Below, one piece after another: positions 21,045-32,830 of a stretch of 64,000 nt of DNA. This DNA is from Rhizophagus irregularis (lineage: Eukaryota > Glomeromycota > Glomeromycetes > Glomerales > Glomeraceae). The notes under the pieces were generated by a model, which had not been told where the DNA came from, searched no databases, and worked only from the letters and a program-made list of their open reading frames with translations. The stretch spans positions 682,001-746,000 of the forward strand of contig NC_089434.1 in the NCBI RefSeq assembly GCF_026210795.1, read 5' to 3'. How positions within the stretch are numbered: the stretch's first letter is position 1; every line of letters starts with the position of its first letter. Both the position numbers and the translations under genes were made by a program.

Positions 21045-23134
21045 ATGCCTCTTGTTAGAAAAGAATTTGTTAACGCAGCAATTAATAAAGCAATATCATT
21101 AATAGATTATAATATTCAAAATGATTTAATTAAACAATTTAAATTTATACGAAGAACGGTCCTAGCTGATATATACCTTTCAAGGGATGAAAAAACTGAA
21201 GCGATAAGAATAATGAATATATTATATAATCGAAATAAAATGATGAATAATGATGGAAATAGAAGAATTTGTGAATTTTGTAAATATGAATGTTTAGCAA
21301 TATTATATTGTGAACATTGTCTACGAAATTATTTAAAATCAAGATTTTCAAATTGGACATCAGGAAATGATAATATAGATAATTTAATAAAAAAATGTCA
21401 ACTAGAATCACTTGAACCTGAAAAAATAATTGAATGGATTCCATTTAATAATTTACAAAATATTAAATATTTACCAAAAAATGGGTATCCAGAAATTTAT
21501 ACAGCCGTTTGGATCGGTGGAAGTTATAATGAATGGAGTTCTAAATCACATAGATTAAAAAGATTTGGGAAACAAGATGTAATACTTAAAGGGTTGAAAA
21601 ATGATGATATTGAAAGTGAAGGCTGGTTTGAAGAGGTTTGTAAATATTTTAATTGGACGTTTGCCGATCACACGAAATTGTGACGTAATAATATCGAAAC
21701 GACGACGACACGACGACAGGTGAAATTAACAATAATTTTTTTTTTTATAGATTAAATCACATTTAACTAATAATCAAAGTCCTGATATTATCCCATGTTA
21801 TGGTTTAACTCAAAATCCATTAAATGGAAGTTACATGCTTGTAATGAATATAATGGATGCAAGTTTAAGAGAATATTTACAAAAAAATAATAGTCAACTC
21901 ATGTGGAAAGAAAGAATTCAAATTGCTTCTGATATAGTCGTTGCACTTAAATCTATACATGATGAGAATAAAGTTCATAGAAATTTACATTCTGGAAATA
22001 TATTTTTTAAACAAGCAAATCAAAGATTTGGTATAGGAGATCTTGGATTTTGTGGGCCCGTTATAGATCAACCATTAAAAAGTATATATGGAAATCTTCC
22101 TTATATAGCACCTGAGGTCATTGCTGGAAAAGAATATACTTTTGCATCTGAGATTTATAGTGTTGCAATACTTTTGTGGGAAATTGCATCTGGACAAATA
22201 CCATTTATAGATCTTGAACATGATCACCAACTTGCAACACTTATAGTTAAGGGTATAAGACCACGTATGGTACCAGCAATCCCTTTAGAATATAAAAATT
22301 TGATGAAACAATGTTGGGATTCTGATCCATCAAAACGGCCTGATATTAACAAACTTGCGGATAGAATAAGGGATATTAATAAATTATATCAAAATACATC
22401 AAATAGATCGGAAATTGGTGAAAATTTAGAAACAAATAAAACAAATGGCTTTGAAACAGATTATGCGAGCAAACTTTATCAATTTGAAAAGTTTCCCCAA
22501 CCAAGAAATGCAACGGATGGTAATTTTACATATTATTATTTAATACCAACAATTAAGTATATTTACTAATAATAATATTTTTTTTTTTTATAAATAATAA
22601 AATAGCGGAACAAAAAGGTATAAATAAAATTAATTTTAAAAAAATCCGCGTTATTTTTATAAAACATATTTATAATACCTTTAAATTTTTCATAGCATTC
22701 GACAATAGATCGGCTCAGAAGAATTTACCCAACAAGAAAAAAGGAGGTATCTTTAAAGGTAAATTTTCATATTTTAATACATTATAAATAATTAATAAAT
22801 ACGCATCAAGTTTACATCTTAAAAATTTTTTTCTAGTTACCAAAATATTTAAAAGACGACCATCCCAAAATGATATTAATGAAAAAGAAACAACGAAACA
22901 TCAAATGTATTATATTAATGGTATGTTAATATAATTTATTTTTTTATTTTATATATCAATAATTTTAAATTTTTTTTCCTTCTCATACTTCTCATAATTT
23001 ACTGTTATATAGATAAATATAAAATAGACAATAATCCAAAGCTACATTTGAAGATTCAAGAGGAATCGACCATTCTTGATGTTAAAGAATTTCTTTATAA
23101 TGGTACCCTGAATGTTGTTGACCTTAAAACTTAA
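21045..23134 (+). CDS. TKL-type protein kinase homolog, predicted pseudokinase (HRN)
   Basis: Six exons: 21045-21635, 21751-22519, 22606-22617, 22696-22746, 22837-22920, 23013-23134 (542 residues). Exon 1 encodes a helical start, a Cys-rich module (C76, C79, C83, C89, C92) and the kinase N-lobe with K182 in DVILK. The glycine loop is degenerate (KNGYPEIYTAVW). Exon 2 holds the C-lobe, but the catalytic loop reads HRNLHSGN, so Asp of HRD is Asn (residue 275). DLG replaces DFG (294-296); APE is present (317-319). Paralogs in this window keep HRD. Phosphotransfer is therefore unlikely, and a scaffold or regulatory role is inferred. The tail is made of small phase-1 exons. Intron 1 starts GTTTGT as in the paralogs and is longer, with a GACGACGACACGACGAC run. 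Confidence 0.85.
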
Positions 23135-25847
23135 AAAGAAGTAAAATTGTTTGATTTTTAAAAATTTTTTTTTTTTCTTTTTAGTATAAATTATTTTATA
23201 TTCGCTAAGATTGATAAAATTGTATATTTTATACTATAAATTATTTATTATTGTTTTTTAATGTGAATATTTATTGTGATACTTGTAATAAATACATTTT
23301 TTTATTTGATTGTAATTATGAATTTGTGATCGGTATTATACCAAATTTATAAACTTTTTAATAAACTAGGAACATAACTCGCAAGTGTTACGTAATCTAC
23401 GTGTCATATATTTATTTTGCATATTTCATATAGGTAGTGCTACATGAATCAATTGAATCATCGGTTGTGAAGGGACAAAAACGGGGTTAAAACAAATTTT
23501 GATAGTTCAGTACGGTAAATAGCCCCTCGCTACTCGTTACGACGTTACGTTCATGCCCGTTTGTTGAATCACGTGACAAAACTGACAATGGTGTGTACGG
23601 ATTGATCCGTATTAAACCGAAAATCTCCGCGAGTTTGATTGTCGATTTGTGGATCGTCGAATTTCGGATAAAATATTTCCGAAACCAATTAGTATTTGCG
23701 CATATTAATAGTAAAAGCAAATAATTTTTTTTTTATCCATTTTTTCATTGAGCACTAAATGGTGAATTCTTAAGTGTTAAATCTATAGCATATTACGTTG
23801 CCACATCGTTTGTCATTTTGGTAAAATGCCAAGCGACACATTGTTATTCCAAATTATTTAACGCCTACAATATAGTTAATAAATTTTAAGCGTCAATTGA
23901 AATGAGCCTTTTATTGAATCATATTATTTGAATATAGAAAAATTATTTAAATTACCAACTAATAAGCTAATGCTCTAATAATAATAATCTCAGTGTTTAA
24001 TTAATAATAAATGATATTATTTTAAATTTATTTTGTAAAATAATTAAAATAATTTAAAAATTAAAATCCATCTAATACAGTAGAAAAAAAAAAAATAAAT
24101 ACATTGTAATTTGTAAATAAATATTATAAGCATCGTTAATTTATGATCCATGAGTCAACTCAGAAAATGGGAATCTGACGTGGCATCAAATGAAAGCAAA
24201 AAAATTATGTGAAAAAATTATTTTTTTAATAAATAATAATCTATTTGAAAAATACTATGTATTAAAAAAAATTACTAATAATACGACATAAATATTATAT
24301 ATCTGAATAAAGTATTGGATTATAAGATTATTATTATACAGTATACTTCATCTTCATCTATAAGATAAAAATAATATAAAATTATTTATTCGTGGCTGTT
24401 GTATCATTTCTCTATTACAGTCTGAATATCAACACTTACTAAATAAATAAATATAATATAGTATTTTTTGCCTACCAGCTAAAATTCTGATTGCTTAATT
24501 CTATATAAGTAATATAACTAAAAGTTAAAGTTTCATCATTGATTCGGTTTTCCTTTTGATGATTAAACCGAATTTATTTATTTTTTTCTTATTCAAACTG
24601 GAATTTTTTTTTTTTGGTTTTTCTCTTTAACGGTTAAACCGAGATAATGGTTAAACCAAAATTAAATTTTTAAATAAACTATCGGGAACTGTGAAAACCG
24701 TATTTTTTTAAAAAATTTTTTTTATTTATTTTTTTTTTCTCTTTCCAGTTTTTGAAAATTATATTTTATATTTTTTTTCGTTCTCTCCAGTTTTTAAAAA
24801 CGGTTTTTTTAAAAATTTTTTCAGTTTTGTTTTAAACCCAGATTTTTTTTTTAAAAAAAATTTTCCCTTCCTTTCAGTTCTTTTAAGACTGAGTTTTTTA
24901 ATAATATTTTTTTTTCTTTCCTAGTCTTTTAAACCGGATTTTTAATTTAATTTTTTTTCCTTTTTTTCATCTTTTGTTTTTGTTCTTTTCCCATGGTGAG
25001 TTTATAATTTTTTTTCTCATTATTTTTTTTTTAAAAAAAAAATTAGAAAAAATTTTTATTTTTTTTTTATTTTTGGCTTTTTAGCTCAATACCTATTTTT
25101 ATAATCATTTTCAATTAGTTTTTTTATATTTTTTGGGTGAAAAAATCATATAATTTTTTGATATTTGGATCTTGAGTTATTCCATGCTTCCATGACATTG
25201 ACCATAAGATTATGTAAAAGGAAAAAATGTTTTAATAAATACATAACTAATAATAATTAACGTTAAGCAAATAAGCTTATTTTTAATTTTTAATTACCCA
25301 TTTTCAAACCGTATTTATACATTGAAAAATTATCCAAGCTTTTTAATACAACAATTTTATCATAATTATAGTATCTCTTTCCATTTTGATTTTCAATATC
25401 CAAGATTAAATATATCCTTCAGGCCAATCAGCGGAATAAATTTATCAAAATCGTATATTTTTCATTATTCAAGACATTATGCATTAAACAAACCATTAAG
25501 CTGTGAATATTGTATAACTCTATCTCAATAGTTAATTTTTAAAGTTATGCTAAAAACATTTTAGTATTATAGGGATGACATTGACTTCTCATGCTGGGTA
25601 TCCAAATATTCCATATAATTATTTCCTTCTAACTTCCATATAGATTCGGTAGTTAAAATTGTAACATGAATCTTTAAATAACAATTGATAAAAAATTATT
25701 ACTATTTAAATTATATATTATTATTGTATTCATGCTTTGTTCTTAGAGGAACAGCCAAACCTTTTGAATATTTTTTTCCTTTTCAAATTTAATTGATTTT
25801 ATCACGTGACTAAAGAATTTAATATTACGTCACTTACGTCACTTTTG
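23135..25847. other. Intergenic, with pyrimidine-rich tract
   Basis: No gene seen. 24540-25080 is strikingly T-rich and made of degenerate repeats of CAGTTTTTGAAAACGGTTTT- and GGTTAAACCGA-like words. A short frame at 25322-25531 lacks coding character. Confidence 0.5.
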
Positions 25848-25856
25848 ATTTTTGTG

Positions 25857-25956
25857 GCACCCAAGTTTTGTGCACGTGTTAGGTGACACTTAAATGTCAC
25901 TTGTTCCTTATATGGTGATGATCGACACACCTCCCGCTTTCGCTTTCGAGGAGTGC
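25857..25956. mobile_element. Short MULE-like MITE upstream of the BTB-TLDc gene
   Basis: A perfect 9-bp duplication ATTTTTGTG (25848-25856 and 25957-25965) flanks a 100-bp element with ends GCAC...GTGC. Its interior (GTGACACTTAAATGTCACTT, then TATGGTGATGATCGACAC) is shared, inverted, with the element at 61900-62083. A 9-bp duplication is typical of Mutator-like elements. It ends 127 bp before the BTB-TLDc start codon, so it lies in the likely promoter. Confidence 0.75.
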
Positions 25957-26083
25957 ATTTTTGTGTATGTCTCTCTGGAACACCTAATGTCACACCACCT
26001 TCATGCCTTTAATAAAATCAGGCTACAGATATGATCTGCAACAACTTTATTCTTTCTAGTTTTACCACAACTATAATATAATA

Positions 26084-27608
26084 ATGGCTGATAATAAATT
26101 TTTACCAAAATTGTCTCAAAATTTACTTGAAGTTTTAGACGACGAAGAATATTATGATATTACAATTGAAGTTGGTAAAGATCCTTACGTAAAATTTTTT
26201 CGTGCTCATATGGCTATATTAAATTATCGTTCTCCTTATTTGAGAAGAATTTTATCAACTAATAAAAAGAAAAATGATGGAACCATAGCACATATTAAAT
26301 TACCGAATATTTTACCCGAAATTTTTCAAATAATTTTAAGGTAAGAAAGAATTAAACTAATTGTTATTTAATAAGTCAATAAAATATTTTTTTTTTTTTA
26401 TAAACGTATTATTTTATTTTAGATATATTTATGGTGGAAGAATTTCTTTAGTAGAATATGATATCTTAGATATTATTAAAATCTTGCTTACTGCTAACGA
26501 ATTAAGTATTCAGGAATTAATTCCTCATTTACAATCATTTTTAATTAAAAACAAAACGAACTGGATGGAACAAAATTTTAACTTGATATATCAAACGAGC
26601 TTCGAAAACAACTCTTTTTTGGGTCTTCAAAAGTTTTGCACAAAGTTAATTTCTAAACAACCAGAAAAAATTTTCAATTCATCTGATTTTACTTCGATTC
26701 CAGAAAAAGCTTTAATTTCTCTTATTCGGCATGATAAAGTTAAAATGGGAGTTCGAATTTGGGAACATGTACTTAAATGGGGTATTGCAAAAAATCCTGG
26801 ACTTTCGTCAGATCCTTCAAGTTATTCAAATGATGATTTTAATGTTTTAAAAAATACTTTACAACAATTTATTCCTTTAATTAAATTTAATGAATTTACT
26901 TCTAGAGAATTCCTGAATAAGGTGTATCCGTATAAAAAGGTTATTCCCGAAGATCTACAAGATAATTTATTCAAATATTTTTTGGATCATGATTATGTAC
27001 CAAGGAACAAATTAGAACCACAGATTATTAAAGAATTAAATACTAAGGGTATAGATTCAAATATTATTACAATTCAACATGCTGAATTAATCTCAAAATG
27101 GATTGATAAATTAGAGATTACAGATGAATTAAAGAATTCATATAAATTCAAATTAATTCTTCGTGGTTCTCGTGATGGATTTACAGCTCAAAAGTTTCAT
27201 GAAATCTGTGATAATAAATCTTGTACTGTAACGATTATTAAAGTGAAAGACAGTAATGAAATTCTTGGAGGATATAATCCGATTGAATGGAAGAATGGTA
27301 TTAGTAAATTTGTTAGTTATGGTACTACCAAGGATAGTTTTATTTTCTCTTTTGTAAATAGAATTAATATTGAAAATTGTCTTATTAGTCGTGTAGAGGA
27401 TGAGGAACATGCTATAGTTTATTCGAATTATCACGGACCATCATTTGGCAGTGGAGACCTCATAATATATGAAGGGTATCAAAGAGCTTCTTTTAATAGA
27501 AATACTAGTGGCTATTGTGAAAAGAGGTGTTATGAAAAACAGATTAGAGAGACACCAGATAAATTTTCTATAGAAGATTATGAAGTTTTTCAGATTCATA
27601 ATGAATAA
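26084..27608 (+). CDS. BTB/POZ - TLDc domain protein
   Basis: Exons 26084-26340 and 26423-27608 (480 residues) joined by an 82-nt GT...AG intron. Residues ~10-105 form a BTB domain (YYDITIEVG ... FRAHMAILNYRSPYLRRIL ... YIYGGRISL). ~120-240 look like a BACK-type helical linker. ~285-470 form a TLDc domain (LILRGSRDGFTAQKFHEICD, then ILGGYNPIEW and SFGSGDLIIYEG). BTB-TLDc proteins are a very large family in Rhizophagus; BTB domains often link to cullin-3 ligases, while TLDc domains are tied to oxidative stress and V-ATPase regulation in other eukaryotes. The substrate here is unknown. The reading frame is intact, with no sign of decay. Confidence 0.9.
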
Positions 27609-28360
27609 TAGATTAGAAATTGTGTGCAAATTATTGAAGATTTAGTGCCACTATATGGGTTCTATAAATTATTGATTTATTTATTAATAAAGTGGAAAAG
27701 AATTGTGTAAGATCAGTTTACTAAATATGTAAGCGAAAAATTCATAAAAATAAAATATTAATCATGGAATTTTTTTTTCTTTGAAATAAAATTGTAAGTT
27801 TATACTAACAATAGAATTACTATAATATTATATGGAAACTAACCTTAAAAGAGTTAATTTAATACCAGTTGTGGAATTGCAACATTCTCATTTTATGTTA
27901 ATGAAATTATAAAACAATATTACTTTATAATTATTTATTTTCGGAGTAAGGATATTTGTATTAAAAAATAAGAAAAATATAAACTGAAATAAAAAATAAA
28001 ATAAAATTAATTAGTAATGAATTGAATTATGGTTGTGAATAATCATAAGTATTTATTTTTTTTAAAGTAAAACATCTAAATTTTTTGCATCACGTACAGC
28101 AGCAGCAATCATTTCTACTTTTCGATTAAACCTAGCTGATTTAGGGCTTTATGCCATTTCATAACTATTTAAAAATAATAATATATTAATTAGTATGAAA
28201 ACAACCTTAATATATTTTAGTAAAACTATAAATACGCACTTTAAAAAACAATTCCCAACCCCGTATCCCCGTATGACATAATTTTAATTAAATGATATTA
28301 ATTCAAAAATAAATTTTCTTTACAAAATTCTATTACATAATAAAATGGGCGAAGTTTATT
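27609..28360. other. Intergenic, no gene seen
   Basis: AT-rich spacer between the BTB-TLDc gene and the duplicated block that starts at about 28360. Nothing recognised. Confidence 0.5.
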
Positions 28361-28748
28361 TATATCGATTAATGTTGCACAATATCGGTTTATATGAAAA
28401 TGATCTGCATGTGACATTTCTGGTGACTGATATAAAAAAATTTTTAGTCGACAATATTTCTTTCCTATATGGTGATGTTAAAGAATAAAACGTAAATTTA
28501 TATGAAAGAGTGCAATTTTTGTAATGTTCAAGAAAAATATCGAGAAAAAATTTATAACTACTGAAAAAAACTTAATAAATTTACAATCGTTTTTAATAAA
28601 TCTCGATATAGTGGTTGATCTGCCATGGCGTAATATTTTGTTACACCTAATTGGTAATTTAATCAAAGTTAATCAAATGTCGATCACGAAACTGAACTTT
28701 CTTTTTACAAATTTCTTAGTTTATAAAAAGATAATATAAGATTGCATT
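28361..28748 (+). promoter_or_regulatory. Duplicated upstream region of kinase gene 2
   Basis: This stretch is nearly the same as ~61590-62200 upstream of the kinase gene at 62201, with a 9-bp AATATTTTG site at 28632-28640 that is the empty version of the MITE insertion there. A TATA-like TTTATAAAAA sits about 30 nt before the ATG. Short ORFs on both strands here are not coding-like and differ between the copies. Confidence 0.5.
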
Positions 28749-30777
28749 ATGTCTAATATTCGAGAAGAAGTAGTTCATACAGCACTTAATAGAGCATTTG
28801 CATTAACAGATGCTAATATTCATAATGATATACATAAACATTTTGAATTTCAAAAACAAACACTTCTTGCTGATAAATCTCTTACAGAAGATGAAAAAAC
28901 TGAGGCAATAAAACAAATAAGTAAAACTTATGATGAAACTAAAGTTCAATATAATTCAGGAACAAAAAGAATTTGTGAGAATTGTAATCAAGAATGTTTG
29001 GCTACATTATTTTGTGAATATTGTGTTCGAAATTATTTAAAAGCAAATTTTTCAAATTGGACGTCTGGAAATGATAATATTGACGATTTAATACAAAAAT
29101 GTCAATCAGAAACACTCGTTCCGAATAAAATAATTGAATGGATACCATATAATAATTTACAAAATATCAAATACCTAACAGAAGGTGGATTCTCTAAAAT
29201 TTATACAGCAATTTGGATTGATGGATATTATATTGAATGGGATTCTGAAAAACAACAATTAAACAAATTTGGAAGACAAGATGTAATACTTAAAAAATTA
29301 GAAAATGTTGAAAATGCAAATCAAAGTTGGTTTGAAGAGGTTTGTATTTTAAAAATGTATAATTAGAAGTTCTTAATATAAAAATTTTTTAATAAATTGT
29401 TTTTTTATAGGCTAAATCACATTTAACTATAAGTAGTAAATGGCCACGTATTGTTAAATGTTTTGGTTTAACACAAGATCCATCAAATGGAAATTTCATG
29501 CTTGTATTGAATAATATGGATGTAAATTTAAGAGAATATTTACAACAAAATTATAGTCAACTTACATGGAAAGAAAGGATTCAAATTACTGTTGATATAA
29601 TTTATGCACTTGATGATATTCATGGGGAGAATGCAATTCATAGAGACTTACATTCTGGAAATATATTGTATTCAGAAAGAGATCAGGATTGGTATATTAG
29701 TGATTTGGGATTTTGTGGCCCTGCAGATAAACCATTAAAAAGTATATATGGAAATCTTCCTTATATAGCACCTGAGGTTATTGCTGGAAAACAGGCTACA
29801 AAAGCATCTGATATTTATGGTTTTGCTATGCTTATGTGGGAAATTTCATCTGGACAACCACCATTTCTTAATTGCAAACATGATTATGATCTTATATTGA
29901 ATATTATTAATGGTATAAGACCAAGAATGGTATCAGGTACCCCTTTAGAATATGAAAGTTTAATGAAACAATGTTGGGATGCTGATCCATTAAAAAGACC
30001 TGATTCTAATACACTGTGGAATAAAATGGATGAAATTAATTTATATTATCAAAAAAAATCAAATGAACCAACTCAATTGGAAATAAATAAAAATTTTGAA
30101 ATAAATAAAACAAGTAGTTTTAAACCAAACTACACAAGTAGCAAATTATCTACAAGTAAAGTTCATCAATTTGGATTTTCTTCTGAACCGAAAAATGCAA
30201 CAGAAGGTATTAATTATCATATACTTATCATTATTTATAAAATTTAAAATATATTAATATTGTAAAATTTATATTTTTTCAAAATTTTCAATTATAATAA
30301 TAGAAGAACAAGAAGGTATGAATAAACAATTTTTATTTGAAAGTTATTTACTTATAACACCTAATAATTTTATTTTTTTGTAGCATTTTATAGTAAATCA
30401 TATGATGAGTTTCAAATTCCTGATAATAGTAAGTGTCTATTATGATATGATATTCATTAATCATTTTACTAATTGAATTTTGCTTTATAGTTGATGATTT
30501 TAATTATTCAAGTAATTGGAAAAATAATAGTACATCAAAAATGAGTAGTATTGAAGGTACTAATTTTACTAATATTAGATCTTTTAAAATTACAATTAAG
30601 TATTAATTTATGCCTTGAACTTTTTAGCTAATAGTAAAGACGCTCAAAATGATAATAAAATCGAAACAATGCAGCAACAGATTAAGAATATCAATCTCGA
30701 AGGTATTTACATATTAAATCATATCAAATCAATAATATCATAATTTCTAATTTATTTATCTTACAGACGAAAAATGA
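28749..30777 (+). CDS. TKL-type protein kinase with Cys-rich N-terminus
   Basis: Exons 28749-29339, 29411-30206, 30304-30315, 30384-30428, 30491-30556, 30628-30702, 30767-30777 (531 residues). Exon 1: Cys-rich module RICENCNQECLATLFCEYC, then the N-lobe with GGFSKIYTAIW and VILKK. Exon 2: HRDLHSGN (D276), SDLGFCG (DLG in place of DFG), LPYIAPEV, and a C-lobe ending MKQCWDADPLKRP. The catalytic residues look complete, so activity is plausible. Five small tail exons follow; all internal ones are multiples of 3 in phase 1. The last exon gives an immediate stop (D-E-K-stop), but the sequence after it still resembles the longer tail exons of paralogs, so other splice forms are possible. It is the closest paralog of the gene at 62201. 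Confidence 0.85.
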
Positions 30778-31095
30778 AATACATAATAATCCAAATCTTC
30801 ATTCAGAAGAACAAGATGAATCGGAAATTCCTGATAGTATTTATATCTTAATTTTACATGATGTTAAATTACTAAATTTTTATAGATTTTGGTTTCTTTG
30901 AATTATTTTATATTTTTATATTTTTTTCTGAATAGTTTAAACACTGAGATTAGAGTAGCAAGATAAAATACTTAGCAATGTTTTTTAGTTTGTAATTTAA
31001 ATTATTCATTCAATTTAGTTATCATATAAATTAACTTTAAATAAATTTATTTCTTTATGCAGTACTTATAAAATTCAAAATTAAAGTCAATTCAG
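30778..31095. other. 3' flank of kinase gene 2
   Basis: 30780-30840 still resembles kinase tail sequence (NPNLHSEEQDE in another frame). The rest is AT-rich with no gene. Confidence 0.5.
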
Positions 31096-31275
31096 CCCAG
31101 TAAAAAGTTCTTGTACCAAATATAGGCCAATTATGAAATGAGCCCATTCGGTATAAAATTTGGCCATATTTATTTTAATTTTATCCCATTTATGGTCCAA
31201 TTTTTCGTACCAAACGGGCTCATGTATAAATTCAATACAAACCTAATATGAATTCAGTACAGGACTTTTACTGGG
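31096..31275. mobile_element. 180-bp MITE, CCCAGTAAAA ends, 3-bp TSD
   Basis: The left end CCCAGTAAAAAGTTCTTGTAC and the reverse complement of the right end CCCAGTAAAAGTCCTGTAC are inverted repeats. CAG flanks both sides (31093-31095 and 31276-31278). Internal sequence has a further inverted pair, GAGCCCATTCGGTA / TACCAAACGGGCTC. The 3-bp duplication and CCC ends resemble the element at 649-913. Confidence 0.75.
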
Positions 31276-31474
31276 CAGTAGTCTATAATATGTTCTTTTA
31301 ACATAAATATAAATTGTTTGATGAAATTGACTAAACTGTTTCAATGTCTAAAATTTATGATTCACAATGATATGTACTAATATAAATTTTTACAATGAGC
31401 CCTTAAATTTATTATATAATATATGGCAAGCCGAGTTGGACTAAACTACTATCAGGCATTGGGCAGTGAAAAAT

Positions 31475-31714
31475 CTGTCTGTGCTTGATATGTTCATGCT
31501 TGATGTTTATCTATCACGTGTTTGATATTTTTATCTGTTCATGCTTGATGTTTATCTGTACGTGCTTGATGGTTTTATTTGACCATGCTTGACATTTTTA
31601 TCCGTCCGTGCTTTATGATTTTATCCATCTGTGCTTGATATTTTTGTCCGTCTGGTCTTGCTGTTTTTGTCCAACTGTGTTTGATTTAATCCAACTATAC
31701 TTGATAATTTTATC
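31475..31714. repeat. Degenerate minisatellite, ~28-bp unit
   Basis: Repeated GTGCTTGATGTTTTTATCTG-like units, about eight copies, diverged. The array continues for one partial unit after the hAT element (32152-32165), showing that the element landed inside it. Confidence 0.8.
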
Positions 31715-32151
31715 TAGGGTTGGATTAGTCCAGTCTGGTCCAGTCCGGTCCCAAAAAGACCGGTCTTTCAACCTGGACTGGACTTGCGGACCAATTTAAA
31801 TTTAATAAATTTATCCCTATGATTTTGAGCCTCTAAATTACGCAAAGTTTTTTATTAAAACTGTTAAAGAATGTTGCGAAACGTTTTTTAACATGTAATT
31901 TAACAAATGAAAAAACTTTTCACAACATTTTTTATTAAAACAGTTAAAGAGTGTTGCGAAATGTTTTTTGACATGTAATTTAACAAATAAAAAACATTTT
32001 TTAATGATTTTAACGAGTCATTTTTATTGGATATTAATCATATGGATCGGTCTCCGGTTTGGACCGGTCCTCAGATCTCGGACCGAAGACCGTGAAGACC
32101 AGTCCCAAGACCGACACAGGACCGGTCTTTGCTAGGACTGATCCAACCCTA
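31715..32151. mobile_element. hAT-like MITE, 437 bp
   Basis: The ends TAGGGTTGGATTAGTCC and (reverse complement) TAGGGTTGGATCAGTCC are classic hAT termini. The 8-bp duplication ATTTTATC is perfect (31707-31714 and 32152-32159). Subterminal GACCGGTCT and GGTCCAGTCC words are repeated and inverted at both ends. The middle holds two direct copies of a ~75-bp sequence around GTTGCGAAACGTTTTTTAAC. Confidence 0.9.
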
Positions 32152-32269
32152 ATTTTATCTGTCAAAAATTAGTTTCTTTGGGTTGATATTTTGTCGATCA
32201 CATGTTTTGGCAGATCCGCAAACTGCTTTTGGTAAGAAAATGAACGGATAAGGTTTTTTTTTAAATTTT

Positions 32270-32830
32270 ACACGAATAATTTTTTTTTTATTGGTTTTTT
32301 TATAAACAAATTTTGTAGAGAATTTTTATTTTTAATATAGACAAAGGCTTTGTTTGATAGAATTTCTTTGGGAATTAAATTTCGCTAGAGAATTTTTTTC
32401 ATTGATAGGGACATTTCTGAGTTTTTTTTTTTTGATGGATAATTTCATTAAAAGCTTTTATTTGATAGAAATTTCATTGGAGAATTTTTTTTAATACTAG
32501 GAGGGAGTTTTCTTGATAATGAATTTCTTTTGGGAATTTTTTTTAATAGGTGAAAGTATTTTTTGATGGAGAATTTTATTAGAGAATTTTTTTTAATAGG
32601 GGAATTGTTTTTGATAGAGGATTTTATTAAAGAATTTTTCTTTAATAGATTTTGCTGAGAATTTTTGTAAGATTTTTTTTTTTTTTTGATAGATTTCGTT
32701 AGTGTAAATTTTTTTAACAGGGGAGATTTTTTTTTGATAGAAAATTTTGGTAAAGAATTTTTTTTTTAATAGGAGGGGAGTTATTTTTTTTAATAGGTGG
32801 TAAGAATCTTTGAATTTTTTTTAATAGGGA
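32270..32830. repeat. Degenerate GAGAATTTTTTTTAATAGG repeat array
   Basis: Tandem 30-45-bp units alternate GAGAATTTTTT, AATAGG and GATAGAGAATTT. The start of the array (ATAAACAAATTTTGTAGAGAA) also starts a second array at 35037-36000, so the two are copies of one dispersed repeat. Not coding. Confidence 0.8.
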
